Assembly (NCBI RefSeq): GCF_000972845.2
Contig: NC_040016.1
Coordinates: 11,738,701 to 11,802,700 of the forward strand
Origin: Larimichthys crocea
Taxonomy: Eukaryota; Chordata; Actinopteri; Sciaenidae
Direction: 5' to 3'
DNA: 64,000 bases
The position numbers and the translations under genes were made by a program. The notes beneath the pieces are model-generated. The model was not told where the DNA came from and did not search any database. It worked only from the letters and a program-made list of their open reading frames with translations. Below are positions 48,239 through 58,573 of the stretch, piece by piece (position 1 is the first letter of the stretch; each line of letters opens with the position of its first letter).

Positions 48239-48389
48239 TTATTCTTTGGCCAGGTGAACGCTGAAGCCTCCACAGCATTTCCCAGCACTCAAGAGTAAGG
48301 GACGCACAATGATGCTCAGCACAACGTTCCACAGGCTCTGCAGCCAGCGTGTGCCAATAGAGACACACTGGACACAAGGACCAACCATC
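48239..48389 (-). CDS. Caveolin-2-like, exon 3 (C-terminus)
   Basis: Acceptor TCTGACAG. Joined in phase 2 it reads W-MVGPCVQCVSIGTRWLQSL, then WNVVLSIIVRPLL, SAGKCCGGFSVHLAKE and TAA. This parallels the CAV2 C-terminus (position and spacing of the VG-C-SVLQL-type end). A third coding exon is a CAV2 trait; CAV3 has two. This exon sits between two stretches that are contiguous in duplication unit 1. Confidence 0.85.
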
Positions 48390-48869
48390 CTGTCAGAGAC
48401 AACAACAAAAAACAAAACACATTTTCATAAACACCATAGTATTGAACCTTGCAGCCTGCTTTAGTTAAACTTATTAAAGTTTTTTTATATCTGTCTTCTG
48501 AAGCAGTGTAGACTGGCAACTGACAGAAAGTATTTTACTTCCCCAAAATCGATGGGATAATATGCTTTGATGGGTTTAGTGTTTCTCAATCTTAGGTCAA
48601 ATCAGGATATGAGCGCTTCTTCGGTCTTTCCAGAGAGCTTTGCAGTTCCTCTTTTGCCACCGAACGATACTGATTCTGGATTTTACACTTTCACGTGCCA
48701 TTTTAACTAAAAACCACAATGAGTAGTTCGACACTGCCACAGTGGACCAGTGAATTTTTATACGCTTTGGCATGATTCATGGCTGACAAAGCAGGTTACG
48801 TATTTGACAACCATGGATTAAAAGGTGTCGACTGAACTATACGTGTGAAATTCATGAAGTATCTTTTTG

Positions 48870-49265
48870 TGTTTTGTAGAGAATATTGCAAACTGAAATA
48901 TTTTCACAATTATCAGATGGACTTCCATAAAATTCTGTGCAAACACTGAAGCAACTATTGGGTGACTGTTGGCCATGAAATTTGGTGCAGATATCAATGC
49001 TGCCAAGAAGATGAATCCTAATGACTTTGGTAACCCTTTGACTTTTCCTGTAGTGCCTCTTGTGTCAACATTTGTAGTTTTGAGAAGAATATCTTGACAG
49101 CTAGTCATGAAATTGTGTACAGACATTCATATTTGTTATCCAGTACTTAGTTTTTTTGACTAAATACCTGCAAATTCCCATAAACCTGTACTTTTGTTTA
49201 GTGCTAATGAGCAAATACTAGATTGCTGACATGCTAAACTAAGACGATGATCTTTGCCAGTGTTA
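48870..49265 (-). repeat. Dispersed repeat, inverse of 39460-39850
   Basis: Lies in the intron between caveolin-2-like exons 2 and 3. On the - strand it reads ACCAAAGTCATTAGGATTCA, GCACCAAATTTCATGGCCAA, and it extends toward GCTAATGAGCAAATACTAGA / TTGCTGACATGCTAAACTAA, both typical of this fish repeat. Confidence 0.6.
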
Positions 49266-49472
49266 GCCTTTAGTTCAAAGCACTATTGTGCAGCCACACA
49301 GGGCCCGTTGTATGGACAGACCCATCTAATCTCATGTTACACCCATGTTCCCATGGTAGCAGAACATTGTAGAAATGGATATCTGGTGATCTGGTCAAAT
49401 GAAACAGTAAGTGTGAAAAAATGTTTCATGTTGTCATCTTAATATAATCAAGAGGGCATATTCTAAACCTAC

Positions 49473-49660
49473 CAGATGTGAAAGCAGCTAAGGATGGCGA
49501 AGAGGAGACCGGAGATAACTGACACAGGAATAGCCAGAAGCACTGTGACTATCCTGTAGATCCAAACCCTAGACACCTCAAACAAGGCATGACTCCAGAT
49601 CCACACTCTGTCCCCGCTGCGCACTGACACTGGCTCAGCAATGACATCCTCAAACGTTAC
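49473..49660 (-). CDS. Caveolin-2-like, exon 2 (signature, scaffold, hairpin)
   Basis: Encodes [40 protein letters not shown] and [20 protein letters not shown], ending HIW. The caveolin signature FEDVIAEP is intact, and the WICSHALFEIS-like scaffold and LAIP hairpin turn are CAV2-type rather than CAV1/3-type. Acceptor TCTGCAG phase 0, donor TG|GTAGGT phase 2, as in CAV2. Confidence 0.92.
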
Positions 49661-49878
49661 CTGCAGACACAAAGAGAAAGTGGTACTGAGAGGTAAATGT
49701 GAGGAGCCATGGTCCTGCTGGGCTCGATTAACCTTTAAAAATAAATTATATCCACTGGAATGCTGTGTAATCAGCCAAGCTTGGTTCTACATGCCAATTC
49801 ACTGCATGTAAAAAATGCACAAATGATCCAAAAAGCTGTTCAATAGTTCAATAGAGCTACTGCATAAGAATGCAATAC

Positions 49879-50106
49879 CTTGAGGCAGTCGTTGATACCT
49901 CTGGGGTCTCTGACATTAATCAAAGGCTTGGTGTCACTGATTTCCACTAGCGTAGACGTATGAATGTTTTCCTCGTCTTCCAGAGCAGGAGGGGCCCTCC
50001 AGAGCATTTCAGGTTCTGTCCCGTTATCATATTCTTCAGGGTCACTGGAGTCCTCCAAGTCAATCTCTACTTCCTCTGAATCTTCTCCTTTCATCATGGT
50101 GTCCAT
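49879..50106 (-). CDS. Caveolin-2-like, exon 1 (acidic N-terminus)
   Basis: 76 codons from the ATG at 50106: MDTMMKGEDSEEVEIDLEDS and further acidic sequence, then INVRDPRGINDCLK before the donor AAG|GTATTG. The DRDP-like element just before the signature fits CAV2. The whole protein is 188 residues against 162 in human CAV2; the extra length is the very acidic N-terminus. It could instead start at M4 or M5. Upstream, TATTTATATC on the - strand (about 50316-50326) may be a TATA box. The gene next to a CAV3-type gene is the counterpart of the CAV2-CAV1 pair. Confidence 0.87.
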
Positions 50107-53100
50107 CCAAACGTGAAGAAAACACAATGCAGAGAACAGAATGGGTGTCTGTCACCTCCCTTACAGCTCAGACTGAGCCCACTGCCCAAACCCCTCAGCT
50201 GGCTTCACAGTGAGGTTATATTGGGAACGTTACAGTACCCCGGATGGTATTTGCAGATGGTCTCTCAAGTGAAGATCATTTTCCCTTGCTGTGGGAGCAT
50301 AGGAAGGATAGGGGGGGATATAAATACTCTAAGCATGGATATGGCTCTGTATACACTGATACACAAAATACTAGGCATGCTATCACACAGACAGGGAGAC
50401 AATATGAGACAAGTCTGTAAGCATGAGAGCAAATACAGAGTAAAACAAACATTTAGAGTGCACATTGAGTAATAATAATAACAGGTGTACTTGCTTTACT
50501 GATTCTAGGATTGAATTCATTTCCAATGTTTCATTTTTACTTGTGTCTTTGTGTCAGAAAAGGGATTGACTTACTGCAATGCTGCTGCCTCCCTGTGGCC
50601 TACAATGGAAATGAAGTGTCCCCTTCAGAGCAATCAGATATGCTTGTGCTCCACTGTTGTGTGACTGACCTGTAACTGTTAATGTGCAAGTAAGATTCAT
50701 TTTAACCTAAAAGAATCAGATGTAACGATTCTCACAGAATTTTAATCTCCCTAACGGGATCGGGATTGTTACAACTGACTTTGCCATTGATAACCAAGTG
50801 TGCATGAATATGAGATGATGTACTCTCACATCTCATTATGTCACTTTATACACTCTATGGCGCATTTAACTCCAGATCTGCTCTACTGTTCTGATGTGTA
50901 ATAAAAAGAAGATATGAGCTACTGTGAGCTGATAAAAAAAACAATATGTTCTCTGGAGATATGCATACTGTATATAAAGTTCAGTCACTAACATGTAAAA
51001 TCCATCTGGATAGAATCCGTCTAGTCTATTTTTCAAAAGTGACATTGATCCTATTCAGATCAATGAGCCACCAGTTGACATCATATGGCAAAAAGCAACT
51101 TTATGACCCCTGAGGCACACAAAATGCATCTTTTTCATGTAAAATCTAACTCTGGGATAAGAAATACACTCCTCCCGTGCTCTCCCCAAAAAACTACTCA
51201 CCCCTTAGCGAAATGAAAAACATTGAACCCTCCCCATTTTCTGAGCCCCTCTCCCCTCCTCTCATAATTTCCATACTGTCCAGTTAATTGTTCAGCTGTG
51301 ACGATGCATGCATTACTACCTCTTTCTAGTTCACCAGTCGCATCAATAACAATGTGGAACTAACAGAAGAAATATTACATGTTATCACAATATTGTCCCC
51401 TAGGCCCAGATAGTATGAAGAGTGTTCTTAGGTCTCTGCACTCCATCTGGTGTAAAACATGTTTCGCAACATGCTTTTCACCTCTGTTAACCTTTGGACC
51501 CATTAACCATTCTTACAGCTATTAATAGATCAGAATCAACAGAGTTAACATCTGCAAAACTTGAATATCCTACAAAATAAGATATTTCAGGTGATTGATT
51601 CAGTTTTCGTTCATTTTAAAAGGTATCCATCAAACTGTTTTACTTATGAAGTGCTGGTAAATTAAAAAAATAGCAAAATGGAAATCAGGTTAAACAATTA
51701 CTGCACATAACAAGCTACTAAGTACGTAACAAACTGTACATCTGTTCAGAGCTGAACATAAGTGAGCTACTCTACAATGAACACTGCAGAGTCTCCATGG
51801 TAATAACAGTTTCTGGCTGCTGGATGAAGACAGAAAGAGAACACAGTGTATTGATGACAGAGAGTTTCCTGTGTCAGGGCCGGAGACGATGGTATGCTAA
51901 TGGTCTGCACACCTCGCCAGATGGGGTTTGTTTGTGTCCGTGCACAGGTGAGGTCAGTGGAGAATGTGAGTGGGTTTGTGTGTGTAAGAGGAAGAGGGAG
52001 TGAGGAAAAAGAGAAAGAGAAAGACACATAATGAGCAAGAAAAGCACAGATTAAACAGCACAGATAGAAAAGTGACAAAATCTTATTGAGGTTTGACCAC
52101 AAATGTCGCTTCATGTATGACCCCATCGCTCATATTAAAAAGCTGATTTAGAAAATAGGTTAATAGGTTTTCAGGGCCGAGTTTGTGGTCTGTGACACTC
52201 TCGGGACCTCAGCGCAATAGCTTAATATGACAAAACTCATAATCTGACTTGTATGATGTCACTTTATTTATGTGCATATGCAAACATGCATTTTATAACA
52301 TTTTATATAATTCTAACAAATTTTGTCTCTTCTTTGTACATGTGAATTTGTGCAGGCCCAAAAAAACTGCTGCCTCAGATCACAGACACATATTAATTAT
52401 ATTCATATCACTGAGATGGGGTGCGTTTTTTTGTGCTTTGACTTGACTCACACTGCGGTTCATTCTCTCTGTTCTCAACAGCAGCAGCTTATTGGGGAGC
52501 ATCAGGGATATCAGACTGTGTTCCTGCTCAGCACCTGTCAGTCCAGCTGTTTTCGGTACGATAGGTCAGACTGATTATTTGTCATGTGGAGTTAACAACG
52601 CAATCACAGACTCAGTGCTTCTGAGAGAAACACATTTATTTTTAGCACTGGATTGCCTCTACAAAATCCTCCTCCAAGGCAAAAAAAAAAAAAAAAAGTC
52701 AGTTCAGTTCACTTTTACATTTTCACAGATCAAAATGTATGGATTATCTCAATATAAGCACTTAAATCAGTTCATGAGATCTGCTTGCTTATGTTAAAAA
52801 ATATGGTGCCATCAATACATGAATGGGGGATTTTAGATTTACTCAGAGGAGCTGAAAATCCCTGGTATGCATCTAAATGCATGTATGTCCAAAAATATAT
52901 GTGGAAACCACTAATTGGTTCATGTGAACACTAACAATGATTATATTTTATTGTTCCATCAAAAGGTTTTGTAGTGGTGACTTTGAGGACTCACAGTCAG
53001 TAAACCACCTTGCTGGAATCCACCTTACCAGGCGTCAAACTATTGATTAAAGACCAATCAACCAGCTTAAAGTTATGCATAATTAACTGCTTGGTCACTT

Positions 53101-54284
53101 TAATAGACTGGTGGGTGCCATTACTGCTAGGTTATTTGAGAAATTAAACTAGCATGAAGACCATAGAAATAGGAGGAAATTGCTAGCCTGGCAGGTGGGT
53201 GGTTATGTGCGTGACTATTTCTTGGCAGGGCACAGTAACTTCCTGTGGTCTTGTCGTAACTGAAACTGTCATTGCTGAAATAAATCTGTCTGTCACGTAA
53301 CCAGAAATGAATCTATTTACCTTTTGGCATTTTGTACATATTAAACAAATAAGATCAAACATGTACATTAAAGTAGGTAAGTAGGCAGATTTTGTTACAT
53401 TTGGACACAGTCAGACATGTATTTTTCCTCATCTCTCAAACTTTATGCCACATACTTCATATTTAATGGACAGAGGACTCTAACTCCTGACAAGAAAACA
53501 AAGAACTTCCCCTTTAAGAGGTGTTTTTTAGAGCCTGTAATATGTTTACTTGTGTCTCATTCTTTGGGCCCGTAATCTGTTTGTGTGGACCTAATCACCC
53601 TGCATGCAATTTTGTTGTATGTGTACATGCGGTTTTGAGGAAACTCGCGCTTCTCTTTAAGGGACGGTCTGATGAAATAATGTGGTTCGCTCTGTCAGAC
53701 AGCAGCATCAATCACACCGTCTTCCTTTGATTTTTCAGGAGTGGTTCTCTCATTATCGCCGTCTGTGCAACAACAGAGAAGCTCATCAAGTTTAAAATAA
53801 ACAGACAGCACAAGACACGCAGCACGCAGAAGAAGATTAAGTCTTTTCAGATTTACCATTAAGTACAGCCAAATAACAAACCACAATCAGCTGAGCTCAA
53901 GACACGGTTCCCATTTTCTATAGAGAGTGGGCTTGTATTTGATCTACAATGAATATGCTTTGCAAAACCGATGCACAGTTGATGTGATTGTCTTGATTGA
54001 ATAAAAGCTGCCATTGAGGTGGGAGGTCCTTCAATTTAATTAGCAACTTATGAAACTGCTCAGACTCAAATATTCATTAGACTGAATCACACATTTTGGA
54101 AGCTGGGTGATGAAACAGAGGGTCGGCTCTTTGAAACTGTATTGTTATCAACCTTTCCGCCTTTTTCATATCTTTGTATTACGTAACGTATACTGTATTC
54201 AAAAGATTGGTAACTGTAGTGTTTTGAGAAAACACTTTCAACTTTCTGGACTGATGTGACTGAACATATCTCAATTAGTTTTTG
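50107..54284. other. Intergenic DNA, no gene recognised
   Basis: No protein-like ORF. It contains a 17-A run (52681-52697) and unassigned AT-rich sequence. The part near 50107-50400 should hold the caveolin-2-like promoter. Confidence 0.6.
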
Positions 54285-54364
54285 ATATATATATATATAT
54301 ATATCTATATAATATATATATATATATATATAATAATATATATATATTATATATATATATATAG
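54285..54364. repeat. (TA)n tract with imperfect palindromes
   Basis: About 80 bases of almost pure alternating A/T, interrupted by TCTATATAATA, ATAATA and TATTAT. It is self-complementary over most of its length. Confidence 0.9.
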
Positions 54365-54379
54365 TCTTATAGATTGTGT

Positions 54380-54485
54380 TACATATGTTGTTTTTGTTTG
54401 TTTGTATACTGGAGTATAGTAACAAAAAATTATTTCCCCCTGGGATTATTAAAGTATTTCTGATTCTGATCCTGATTCTGGTATT
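54380..54485. mobile_element. Retroelement tail-like fragment with (TGATTC)n end
   Basis: AAAATTATTTCCCCCTGGGA followed by TTATTAAAGTATTTCTGATT and CTGATCCTGATTCTGG. ATTTCCCCCTGGGAT-AATAAAGTATT plus GATTCT repeats is a frequent 3' end of fish non-LTR elements. The body is missing. Confidence 0.55.
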
Positions 54486-54520
54486 TCTCATGGAGTACAT
54501 GTGTTTCTTATAATCCTTTA

Positions 54521-54782
54521 AAGCGATAGTTTGGATATTTTGAAGTGGGGGTTGTATGATGTACTACCACAGTTGGTGTGTAGCACAGAAGCAGAGCTAT
54601 GCACAGCTGTGGACAGGACCAGCAGACAAATGTATTTTAGCCACATGAAATAAATTCCCATTACAGTTTATGCTATATTAAGAATATTTTCACTGTTTAC
54701 CTGTGCATCAGACAGCTTTTTTAGCACTGACCACTGTTTGCTACCTCCTACAGATTCACTTCAAAATACCCAAACTATCATT
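54521..54782. mobile_element. MITE with inverted ends and TTA target duplication
   Basis: 262 bp. The left end AAGCGATAGTTTGGATATTT and the right end (AATGATAGTTTGGGTATTTT on the other strand) form inverted repeats of about 27 bp. TTA flanks both sides (54518-54520 and 54783-54785). It has the same target type as the MITE at 2242-2585, suggesting related transposition machinery, though the ends differ. Noncoding. Confidence 0.75.
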
Positions 54783-54981
54783 TTACCATCCACTTTTCTT
54801 AAATTCCCTTTAAGGGTCTTTAATAATGATAAACAATCTTATTCCATTGTCTTATATTAAAGCTCTATGCTGTTTACACTGTGCTGCACCATTCCATGAA
54901 ATGGAAATATTATTAGATGCCTTGTGAATCATTTGACACACTTTTACAGACATTTCCCAAAAATTCAGCCAGACATATTTG

Positions 54982-55009
54982 GTGTGTGTGTGTGTGCGTG
55001 TGTGTGTGT
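54982..55009. repeat. (GT)n microsatellite
   Basis: Fourteen dinucleotide units with one interruption (GC). Confidence 0.9.
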
Positions 55010-56352
55010 ATTGGATGTCTTTTCTCCTGCCTATCAGTACATTGTCTTTAATAGTTGTCAAGCCTTTTGTTATTTCCGTTTTACACTGACAGGCAGCAGG
55101 GGTTATTTTTTCATTTTTTTCCATTTAATTTATTTATATGTCATCTGATTTTCTGTGTATATCTCCAATTGGTGTTTACAGGATTAGTGAAAATGTAGCT
55201 CAGCATCCTCATCTTCATTTGCCTGTCTATCCAAAGTCTGTCCCTTGAATCTAATCTGCGTGGGAGAGCTTCATATTCCACATATTTACCACAGACATTT
55301 ATGATCTGTCTTCATTGATTGACCTGTAAAGAATATTAATGATTAGCCTAGTTTAACAAGATATATGCAGTATTTTATCTGCATGGTGCGGCAAGTAGAT
55401 CACACTCTCTATGTGTAATCTCTAAATGTATGGAAATATCATTTTTGTTGTTGTTAATCTGTCAGTGAACAAATATCAAGGGGGTATTAGGGGCAACCAC
55501 TTCATCTGTTATGAAATGGCATTTTTGCCTTATATAATCGTATGTTAACTGGGCTCAGTCTTAGTCGCAGGCTTGTTGAGTCAAAGCTCACAAAAGGTCA
55601 AGCATATACAGAGAAGGTACACAAGGTACCTTGTCACTGTTGCATATGTCGCCTTTTAGAGCTTTCTGGTGATCAGAGAGAGACAGCATAATTTCACTTC
55701 TACATTTGAAAGCATTTAGCTGGAACACTTCCAAAGCATCCAAAGCAACTTACATAGTAAACATAGCTTGCTATCATGAAATGCTTTCTTGCTATGATAT
55801 ATGTAAAGCATTAAAGTAACCAGTGTTTATTTTTTACATTTAAAGCAATAAGAAAACAATACATCTTTGAACAAAAAGTGATGTGTCTCTTGAGTACAAT
55901 AAATAAAGTTTACATAAATTCCTGCAACGTAAATACAACATGACCACACTGAATTACATGTACAAATAATATTGCTGCTATGTTGATACCTCATGTAAAT
56001 ACATGTAGTCTTAGTCGTGGTCTTGATTGCTCACTTTTTCACTACTGATTATATTGTCATGACTTACTATTCAAGTATGATCTGATATTGGTATTCATTA
56101 CTTTTTAATGAAACTGATGCACTGCAGTAACTATGCTTTAGTAGCTATTAAAAATAAAGTATAATTTTATTGCTACTAGTTTCACCAAAATCAAACTAAC
56201 CATCATTTAAGAAACTGTCCATTAAATTTCTATCCTGGTATTAAATCTTAAAATAAAAGTGTTTCTTGCTGCTTTTACCGTATGCAAATACAGTTTACAG
56301 ACTGTCATAGTCCTGCAGGCTACTAGTGATGTCACACAACAGTGAGGTATAT
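55010..56352. other. Intergenic / 3' flank of the GPR61-like gene
   Basis: No coding potential. On the - strand an AATAAA hexamer at 56166-56171 lies about 180 bases beyond the GPR61-like stop codon and is a plausible polyadenylation signal. Confidence 0.55.
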
Positions 56353-57633
56353 CTAACTGAACTCTTCTGGGATCTGTCCTGGTATCCTGAAACCAGCGTG
56401 TTCAGTTTGATCTAGAGTGCTTCTTGGACTGGATGTGGTGAGGCTTGCTCGTGTCTCTATTGTGCAACTGGTCCTATGGAGGAACTGCAGGAAGTTCTCA
56501 TGGCCCGAGCCCTCATGGCTGGAGACAGGCAGCTCTACGGGTCGTGCCGAGTAGCAGCGCCTCAGCTTACAAAGTTCCTCCCTGATCTGACGGTTGAGAA
56601 GCCCATAAAAAAATGGATTCATCGCAAAGGAGGAATATGCCAGCCAGATGACTGTTTCCTCCAGGTCATGGGGAACCGCATGTGTTGTGTCTAGAATGAA
56701 ATGGAGGTGGAGGGCAAAGTAAGGCAGCCAGCAGATAAGAAACTGGCCAACAATAACCACCAGAGTGAGAGCAGCTTTACCTCCACCAAAAGGCCGGTCA
56801 CGCATAATCCTACGTGGGGCGTTGCGGGTTGTGATGATGGTAGTCTGGCTGTTTATTGAGTCAGAACGATGCTTCAGTTGACTGTTTGTCCACAAGGGCA
56901 GAGGTCCATGCTGGCGGGCAGCCACACGGGCCACTTTGTACACATTACAGTACACAGCAAAAATCACAACAGCAGGCAGGAAAAAACATGTGACAGTAAA
57001 GAGCACAGAGAAGACTTGTCTGTAATCGCTGTAGCTCCAATGCAGTGAGCAGTGTGTGGCGCTGATGGAGCTCAAGCTGCCGTAAGACGGCCATCCAAAC
57101 ACAGTGGTCAACCCGAGCACAGCAGAGGCCACCCACACTGTGACTATCACAGCTGCAGTCAGCTTCAGCGTCATCTTGACCTCGTAGCGCATGGGGTGGA
57201 CGATGTAGTAGTAACGCTCCACACTGATGGCTGTGATGGTGAAAATAGAGGCAGCTATAAGAATTACATTGAGGAAGACGTAGACCTGGCACTGCAGTAC
57301 ACTGAACATCACACCAGCAAAGTATGAAGAACATGAAACAATCCCAAGAGGCATTAACAAGATGGCACACAGCAGGTCCACTGCGCACAGGTGGCACACA
57401 AAGGCGAATTTCCTGAGATGAGGTGCTTTTATGACAACAACCAGAACAGCAGTGTTGGCCAGAAGTGCCAGAACATTCAAGGTCACCATGAAAACTATCC
57501 CTGTCAGGTCCTTGAAGCGTGTCTGTGGGCTGGGAAGAGTGCCCAGCTGTCTGCTGGGAGCTGAGGGCACCGGTGCCCAAACTGTGGTGCTGTCATTGTA
57601 CTCAGAGGTCAGAAATGAACTGTGTTCCTCCAT
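56353..57633 (-). CDS. Orphan class A GPCR of the GPR61/GPR62 family
   Basis: A single uninterrupted 426-residue reading frame. Seven hydrophobic segments, a sequon N13DS, a TM2 stretch KFAFVCHLCAVDLLCAILLM, the E/DRY motif as ERY in ISVERYYYIVHPMRYEVKMT, HGPLPLW in the third intracellular loop, FGGGKAAL before TM6, WLPYF in TM6, and NPFFYGLLNRQIREEL (NPxxY variant) at TM7/helix 8. The tail has ENFLQFLHRT and FRIPGQIPEE, both matching GPR61, but stops sooner (human GPR61 has 451 residues). GPR61-type receptors are orphan and reported to signal constitutively through Gs. The match is clearly nearer GPR61 than mammalian GPR62, but fish paralogue naming cannot be settled here. A 5'UTR splice acceptor, CAACACAG, ends at 57735, so an upstream noncoding exon is likely. 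Confidence 0.92.
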   Translation of the reverse strand: MEEHSSFLTSEYNDSTTVWAPVPSAPSRQLGTLPSPQTRFKDLTGIVFMVTLNVLALLANTAVLVVVIKAPHLRKFAFVCHLCAVDLLCAILLMPLGIVSCSSYFAGVMFSVLQCQVYVFLNVILIAASIFTITAISVERYYYIVHPMRYEVKMTLKLTAAVIVTVWVASAVLGLTTVFGWPSYGSLSSISATHCSLHWSYSDYRQVFSVLFTVTCFFLPAVVIFAVYCNVYKVARVAARQHGPLPLWTNSQLKHRSDSINSQTTIITTRNAPRRIMRDRPFGGGKAALTLVVIVGQFLICWLPYFALHLHFILDTTHAVPHDLEETVIWLAYSSFAMNPFFYGLLNRQIREELCKLRRCYSARPVELPVSSHEGSGHENFLQFLHRTSCTIETRASLTTSSPRSTLDQTEHAGFRIPGQIPEEFS

Positions 57634-57734
57634 GATTCATAATAAGAGTTTCAAAGTACACGCTGCAGACTCCCCCATTGTTCAGTAATGAGGTCAATGG
57701 ATCCTTCAGACATCAGATGAAACACGCCTTACTC
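57634..57734 (-). promoter_or_regulatory. Probable 5'UTR of the GPR61-like gene
   Basis: On the - strand, TTTATTTTCTCCAACACAG is a good 3' splice site, after which 101 bases lead to the start codon. An upstream ATG (GATGTCTGAAGGATC) opens a short ORF in this leader. The upstream exon was not located. Confidence 0.4.
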
Positions 57735-58554
57735 CTGTGTTGGAGAAAATAAAACAGGACGTTTAACATTTTTACATAACAAAGACTCAAATCTTAAATC
57801 TTTAAACTTGCATTAACCAATTCTTTGGCCACTTAGGTGTAGTGGCAACAACCTGTAAACACAACATTGATACATTATCACTGTTTATGTTGATATGGCT
57901 GATGGACTCCTATTTACACATCCAGCAGATACAGAGCAACATTGGCATTCATTTGAGTCACATTTATGTCCACCTGGTGCAAGATTAACTCTCTTCTACT
58001 TCTTTTAGGCAGACAAACACATTTAGTGGTGTTGAAGGAGCTATTTAAGATTGCACTTTCATAACAGCTGACGCAGATTTTAAAAAAGGATCTGATCAAT
58101 ATCAAAATATCGTAATTTTTAATTCTTACTATGGGCCAAAAATGTTGGGTCCTATATTTCCCATAATGCAACTCAAACCATCTTTCTTTTTTCAGCCCTG
58201 CCTGGTAAACATCTGCATCTTTAAAACTTAATAACTAATAAGTTTGTACTGTAGGCTGAGCTGACCCTTACCCTTGTTGACATCACTGTGACATAATTGG
58301 GGTTGAAGCTGCAGAAGACATTATTTATTTATTATAAATTATCATTATATATTTGTTCAGGCTGAGTAGTACTTTCCATGACATTTCATTTTATTCAACA
58401 TTTATTCATACTTTTTCATTTCACCAGTTGTGAGTGATATTACTGCAGCCTCATAACTCTCAATAGAACGCACATGCACATACTTAATAGGTATTGGTAT
58501 TGGAAAGTTAATCAATAACTCTTTACATTTGTGGGAATGTTTAAGAAGTGATGT

Positions 58555-58573
58555 TCTCTCTCTCTCTCTCTCT
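58555..58573. repeat. (TC)n microsatellite
   Basis: About nine TC units followed by TTAG. Confidence 0.85.

Larger units (their letters stand above)
45203..48840. repeat. Tandem duplication, unit 2 (with caveolin copy 2)
   Basis: Begins with 20 nt identical to the oxtr last exon (45203-45222 equals 40682-40701) and then joins directly to sequence matching 40955 onward (GACAAAACCCTGCATCCTGT). About 253 bp of the oxtr exon end and 3' flank are therefore missing at the junction. It continues through the caveolin copy 2 gene. Matches to unit 1 resume at 48707-48840 (GACACTGCCACAGTG, GCTTTGGCATGA, CAAAGCAG), on the far side of the caveolin-2-like last exon. Confidence 0.72.

Noticed and set aside
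54087..54500. 137-residue ORF on the - strand with poly Ile/Tyr
   Set aside because: Arises from translating the (TA)n tract.
56945..57580. 211-residue ORF on the - strand within the GPR61-like gene
   Set aside because: Alternative frame of the GPCR coding sequence; Cys/His-rich composition arises from reading GPCR codons out of frame.
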